Source: an uncultured bacterium (GTDB taxonomy: Bacteria; Bacillota; Clostridia; Oscillospirales; Oscillospiraceae). From it: 58,438 nt of DNA. The stretch spans positions 1 to 58,438 of the forward strand of contig CATKXO010000016.1 of the NCBI GenBank assembly GCA_949840775.1, given 5' to 3'. The notes beneath the pieces were generated by a model. The model was not told the DNA's origin and searched no databases. It saw nothing but the letters and a program-made list of their open reading frames with translations. The translations under genes and the position numbers were made by a program. This document shows positions 55,100 through 58,438 of this stretch, one piece after another (the stretch's first letter is position 1; each line of letters opens with the position of its first letter).

Positions 55100-55552
55100 A
55101 TGAGTACCTGTTTTTTCATCGGACACCGCGAGGCTCCGAATAGTCTCCTACCTCAATTATCTGCTGAAATTGAGCGGCATATCACTGAATACGGTGTGAC
55201 CGAGTTCGTCGTAGGCAAGTATGGACACTTTGATACACTGGCGGCAAAATGCGTCAAGGCCGCAAAGAAGCGCCACCCAGAGGTGACGCTTACATTGCTG
55301 CTACCTTATCATCCGTATGACCGCCCTACTCCAACACCGCCCGGTTTTGATGGTACATTTTACCCGCCGGGGATGGAGACTGTTCCGAAACGTGCCGCTA
55401 TCGTTCGCGCCAACCGCTATATGGTGGCTCACAGCGAATATCTGATTGCCTATGTGCAACATTCAGTCAGCAATGCGTGGGATTTAGTGGAATATGCCCG
55501 AAGATACGAAAAGCAAGGGACTATTACGATTACCGCATTGTTAAAGCCATAA
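55100..55552 (+). CDS. SLOG / DUF1273-like Rossmann-fold protein
   Basis: 150 residues, ATG 55100 behind TTGGAGGG. MSTCFFIGHREAPNSLLPQLSAEIERHI begins with the FxGHR motif typical of SLOG/YpsA-type folds (related to DprA and nucleotide-sensing proteins). VVGKYGHFDTLAAK follows, and the C-terminal part is SNAWDLVEYARRYEKQG. SLOG proteins bind nucleotide derivatives and occur in phage-defence signalling. The predicted ligand is unknown. It is the first plus-strand cargo gene and is controlled by the XRE operators. Confidence 0.75.
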   Translation: MSTCFFIGHREAPNSLLPQLSAEIERHITEYGVTEFVVGKYGHFDTLAAKCVKAAKKRHPEVTLTLLLPYHPYDRPTPTPPGFDGTFYPPGMETVPKRAAIVRANRYMVAHSEYLIAYVQHSVSNAWDLVEYARRYEKQGTITITALLKP

Positions 55553-55689
55553 GCACAGTGAATATAAACGCTTTATGGGAATTGAAATTTTCATCGAAAA
55601 CTGATACAATACTACAAAAAAGTGGTTCCTGGGAACATTCTCCATAAACCCTACAAAAATATACCGTGGTGTTCAAAGAGGTGCAACGT

Positions 55690-56535
55690 ATGCGACAGTT
55701 AAATGAACAGCAACTAAAGTCAATTTGTGGAATTTTGGCTGATACAAACAGAGGCTTAACGAAAACAGAACTCAAAAGCACTTTGCACAATTGCGGTATT
55801 GGCGAAGTTGATGATGGTAATAGGTCAATCAATGGTGGGATGTTTTATCAAATCGGCTTTAACAAACGCGATTGGCTTTATAAATGTTTTGTTGCAGATA
55901 TAAATAAAAACCGTTCTTGCGTGAATGTATTCAGATTTATTGAAAGTGCCTTGTCTCCTATAAGCTACACTCTTGAAGAAAAACGGGAAAAGCACTTGTG
56001 GAGATTAGACGAAATTAACAAGGTGCTCATGCTTTTGGGGATGCAAGTAGGAAACGACGGAAAACTTAAGCAGACAGTGAAGGCTAATACGCTTGATGAG
56101 GTTGATCGCAGGGTAAATAAACTCAAAAAGAAACTATATGAAAGGGCAATTCATACCGAGGTTACTAAATATTGCGTGAATGATTATTTACAGAAGGACT
56201 ACTTTGATGCCGTCTTTGAGGCAGCAAAAGGCTTGGCAGAGCGTGTACGGCAAATAACAGGACTCACTACTGATGGCGGAAAATTGTTTCAAGAAGCATT
56301 TTCTACAAAAGACCCATTTTTATTTTTTAACTCATTAAAATCAGAAAGTGAAATCAGTGAATTTATAGGCTTGAAGGAGTTGCTAGAAGCTATTTACCAT
56401 CTTGTGCGAAATCCTGCTGCGCACACGCCTAAAATAAATTGGAAGGTTGATGAGAACAAGGCACTGGATGTACTTACATTAATTTCTTTTGCCCATAAGT
56501 ATCTTGATGAATGTCATAGGATGCCTAATAAATAG
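55690..56535 (+). CDS. TIGR02391 (Ymh) family protein, probable defence component
   Basis: 281 residues from ATG 55690 behind AGAGGTG; an in-frame GTG at 55666 is weaker. The N-terminal 130 residues form a helical domain (MRQLNEQQLKSICGILADTNRGLTKTELK). The C-terminal domain carries the family signature: LAERVRQITGLTTDGGKLFQEAF, then FIGLKELLEAIYHLVRNPAAHTP and DVLTLISFAHKYLDECHRM. Families of this type are often annotated as abortive infection or found in defence islands. The active site is not known. The gene is AT-rich and AAA-codon heavy, unlike the flanking conjugation genes, so it is separately acquired cargo. Confidence 0.8.
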   Translation: MRQLNEQQLKSICGILADTNRGLTKTELKSTLHNCGIGEVDDGNRSINGGMFYQIGFNKRDWLYKCFVADINKNRSCVNVFRFIESALSPISYTLEEKREKHLWRLDEINKVLMLLGMQVGNDGKLKQTVKANTLDEVDRRVNKLKKKLYERAIHTEVTKYCVNDYLQKDYFDAVFEAAKGLAERVRQITGLTTDGGKLFQEAFSTKDPFLFFNSLKSESEISEFIGLKELLEAIYHLVRNPAAHTPKINWKVDENKALDVLTLISFAHKYLDECHRMPNK

Positions 56536-56557
56536 AATGAGCGAAGAGGATATACAT

Positions 56558-57244
56558 ATGAGAAAATCTAAAAATGTTTTTTTGCTAATGGCAGTTATCT
56601 ATTTCGCAGTTGCAATATTAGGAAATACGGAGTATTTGACAATCTCTGAAAATATATTGCTCGGGCTTTCCTTATCCGCACTTTTGTCTTCTATCAGTGA
56701 CATTCTATACAATATAGGTAGTAGGCGTATAGCAGCTAATGAGTTAGATTATATAATTTACATTACAATGGAGTTTTTGAATGATAAAATATCAAATAAC
56801 ATATATATAGCAAATCCGAATATCAATGTTAGAAACGTGAGACTTACAGTTGGTAACATGAGCAAGGATTATCAAAAAGCTATACATCCAAATGAGTATT
56901 GCAAAAAGAAATATATTGAAATACTGTATTCATTTTCGCGAGTATGCTTTATTCTATCTCTTGGTGTTTTCATTTTAGTGCCATTTTTTCCATCATTATT
57001 CCAATCATCCTTCTCTACTTTCTTGACTCTAGCTGCTTTTTCTGCGATGAGCTTCAATCTGCACATGAGCGAGGAAATTGTGAATATATCAATAATTAGA
57101 GATAATTTTATGAATCAAGAGCAACTGATTATTCAAACGGCGTACCCCGACTTTTCGGGAATGCTAACCGCCAAACTTCACTATTATGAAGACTATGTTG
57201 CTGCGACAAAGACACAGGAGAGTGATCCAAATGCCCACACTTGA
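56558..57244 (+). CDS. Four-helix membrane protein paired with the TIGR02391 gene
   Basis: 228 residues from ATG 56558, 7 bases after GAAGAGGA; the ATG at 56537 is possible. Four hydrophobic segments: about 6-24, 32-51, 128-147 and 153-170, in two pairs separated by a soluble loop, with a C-terminal soluble tail of about 55 residues. There is no recognisable enzyme motif. The gene begins 22 bases after the TIGR02391 stop and its end overlaps the methylase stub, so it belongs to this cargo operon. A membrane effector is the obvious hypothesis but unsupported by known family. Confidence 0.75.
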   Translation: MRKSKNVFLLMAVIYFAVAILGNTEYLTISENILLGLSLSALLSSISDILYNIGSRRIAANELDYIIYITMEFLNDKISNNIYIANPNINVRNVRLTVGNMSKDYQKAIHPNEYCKKKYIEILYSFSRVCFILSLGVFILVPFFPSLFQSSFSTFLTLAAFSAMSFNLHMSEEIVNISIIRDNFMNQEQLIIQTAYPDFSGMLTAKLHYYEDYVAATKTQESDPNAHT

Positions 57245-57338
57245 ATGGATCGGTAAAGACAAAGTAGTTAACCACCACCTGGAAGGCCCATACCGGGTAT
57301 TAGATGAACAGTATACATTCAACGCGAAGCAGAGTTAA
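57231..57338 (+). pseudogene. N-terminal stub of the DNA methyltransferase, cut by an in-frame TAA
   Basis: ATG 57231 to TAA 57336-57338, 35 residues (MPTLEWIGKDKVVNHHLEGP ...). This is the standard opening of Type III Mod subunits. The frame continues without shift after the stop, so a single nonsense base would restore a full-length gene. It overlaps the membrane gene end by 14 bases. Confidence 0.75.
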
Positions 57339-57341
57339 AAC

Positions 57342-58438
57342 ATGATTATCCGGGGGGACAATCTGGAGGCGCTCAAGGCCCTGTTGCCCCGGTATGAGGG
57401 AAGGGTCAAGTGCATCTATATTGATCCGCCCTACAATACGGGCGAGGAAGGTTGGATTTACAATGACAATGTGAACGACCCAAAAATCAAAAAATGGCTG
57501 GGCGAAGTAGTTGGTAAAGAAGGAGAAGATCTGAGTCGCCATGATAAATGGTTGTGCATGATGTATCCACGATTAAAACTGCTCCAAAGGCTATTAGCAG
57601 ATGATGGAGTTATATTCATAAATATAGGTGAGGATGAACATGCTAATTTGAAACTCATTTGCGATGAAATTTTTGGAAGAAGTAATTATGTAACCGATTT
57701 TGGCCGTCAAATGAAATCCGGCGGCGCGAAAGGTCATTATTATACACCGAGTTTAGATTATGTTCTAACATATGCAAAAAATATTGATCTTCTTCCATAT
57801 TTTAGGGCTCTTATGACTCAAAAACAAATTGATGTGTTTTATAAATTTACGCAGCAAGATGGTCCACGCAAGGGTGAGAAGTATGGAGAAGAACGCCTAT
57901 TCAAATCCAGCCTAGAAGCACGGGCCAATCAAAGGTATTACATACAATGCCCTGATGGAACGTTTGCCATTCCTCCAGGTGAAACAAGACCCGAAATTCT
58001 TGAGGAAGGAATTATTGTTAAACCACTTAAAACAGACAAAGTTTGGAAGTGGATTTATCCAAGGTATCAGCAAGAATTTGCAGCAGGTAATATCATATTC
58101 AAACAGACCTCCACTTCTGGATTGGTCGATGAAAATGGACATCGGAGCAAATGGAATATATATAATAAGTTGTGGTTGAGTGAGCAACAAGAAAAGGGGG
58201 TCGTTCCTTCTAACTTAATCACAGATTTTGAAAATCGCCAGAGTGCTGCTGAATTGAAGAAACTACAATTAGACTTTAATTATGCCAAACCTGTTCGTCT
58301 AATTGAATATTTGTTGACTATATCGCAACAAGAAAAAGATGCAATCGTTTTGGATTCCTTCGCTGGTTCCGGCACCACAGCCCATGCGGTTCTGAACATG
58401 AATAAATCCGATCGCGGACACCGCAAATACATCTTAGT
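57342..58438 (+). CDS. Type III-like adenine DNA methyltransferase (Mod), 3' end off the window
   Basis: Open from ATG 57342 in the same frame as the stub, lacking only about 36 N-terminal residues. The start has no clear ribosome site, so expression after the TAA may rely on reinitiation. MIIRGDNLEALKALLPRYEGRVKCIYIDPPYNTG contains motif IV DPPY. Then come a target-recognition region and, near the right edge, the SAM-binding motif I DSFAGSGTTAHAVLNMN: the order IV then I is the beta-class arrangement of Type III Mod. The rest of Mod and any Res subunit should lie just beyond the window. It ends the cargo operon as seen here. Confidence 0.85.
   Translation, partial: MIIRGDNLEALKALLPRYEGRVKCIYIDPPYNTGEEGWIYNDNVNDPKIKKWLGEVVGKEGEDLSRHDKWLCMMYPRLKLLQRLLADDGVIFINIGEDEHANLKLICDEIFGRSNYVTDFGRQMKSGGAKGHYYTPSLDYVLTYAKNIDLLPYFRALMTQKQIDVFYKFTQQDGPRKGEKYGEERLFKSSLEARANQRYYIQCPDGTFAIPPGETRPEILEEGIIVKPLKTDKVWKWIYPRYQQEFAAGNIIFKQTSTSGLVDENGHRSKWNIYNKLWLSEQQEKGVVPSNLITDFENRQSAAELKKLQLDFNYAKPVRLIEYLLTISQQEKDAIVLDSFAGSGTTAHAVLNMNKSDRGHRKYIL

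Overview
The window reads as chromosome of a GC-rich, Gram-positive-type anaerobic Firmicute, most likely a gut clostridium of the Oscillospiraceae (Flavonifractor/Pseudoflavonifractor/Lawsonibacter type). This is inference from: high-GC genes with AAGGAGG ribosome sites, a lipoteichoic-acid-synthase-like enzyme, Asp23/Gls24 and S-layer-homology (SLH) proteins, LxAC lipoproteins, and a GC-rich TGTAGGGG...CCCCTACA intergenic repeat present in seven places.

Layout. 1-10945 is core chromosome: a partial acidic coiled protein, uracil permease behind a leader-peptide attenuator, a TIGR01906-type membrane protein, CstA with a co-translated partner, an LTA-synthase-like protein, a NERD protein, an unidentified structured stretch (8716-8960), a 55-residue protein and an FAD-dependent dehydrogenase. 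10946-18331 is patchier: a lone tyrosine integrase between oppositely oriented repeats, a GH13 glycosidase, a RelBE-type toxin-antitoxin pair, a barnase-like lipoprotein without visible barstar, RuvX, a C-domain-less pyruvate-kinase-like protein, and two inverted copies of a two-gene cassette (ribbon-helix-helix regulator plus 67-residue protein). 18371-23789 holds FtsH, RlmB and a P-type-ATPase-like protein that has lost its catalytic motifs.

23831-41124 is the most striking chromosomal region. A minus-strand operon (FliK/YlqG-like, FlhB C-domain/YlqH-like, PilZ-like, then 1935- and 1365-residue SLH surface proteins) faces a plus-strand chemotaxis operon (cheA, cheW, cheR, cheB) that starts from a near-consensus sigma-D/sigma-28 promoter overlapping a sigma-A-type promoter. 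No structural flagellar gene is in the window. The arrangement suggests a chemosensory and c-di-GMP input next to S-layer-anchored proteins.

41166-41516 is Asp23/Gls24. From about 41600 the composition changes and mobile or accessory DNA begins: a structured leader RNA, two Pro/Glu-rich lipoproteins, a multi-hairpin GC-rich block, and the N-terminal stub of one serine recombinase that seems to have been interrupted. An integrative mobilizable element (Tn4451/TnpX type) follows: TnpV, a minus-strand operon (XRE, sigma-70-like, UPF0158-like), TnpW, a large serine recombinase, ParB, ParM-like actin, ParR-like adaptor, GATACCA iterons, a DUF3847-like protein, an IncQ-type oriT nic sequence with hairpin, and a MobQ (MobA/MobL) relaxase that seems to start at CTG. 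Its cargo looks like a defence island: a self-regulated XRE/SLOG pair, a TIGR02391-type protein, a membrane protein, and the start of a Type III-like adenine methyltransferase whose reading frame is broken by one in-frame stop. The element runs off the right edge.
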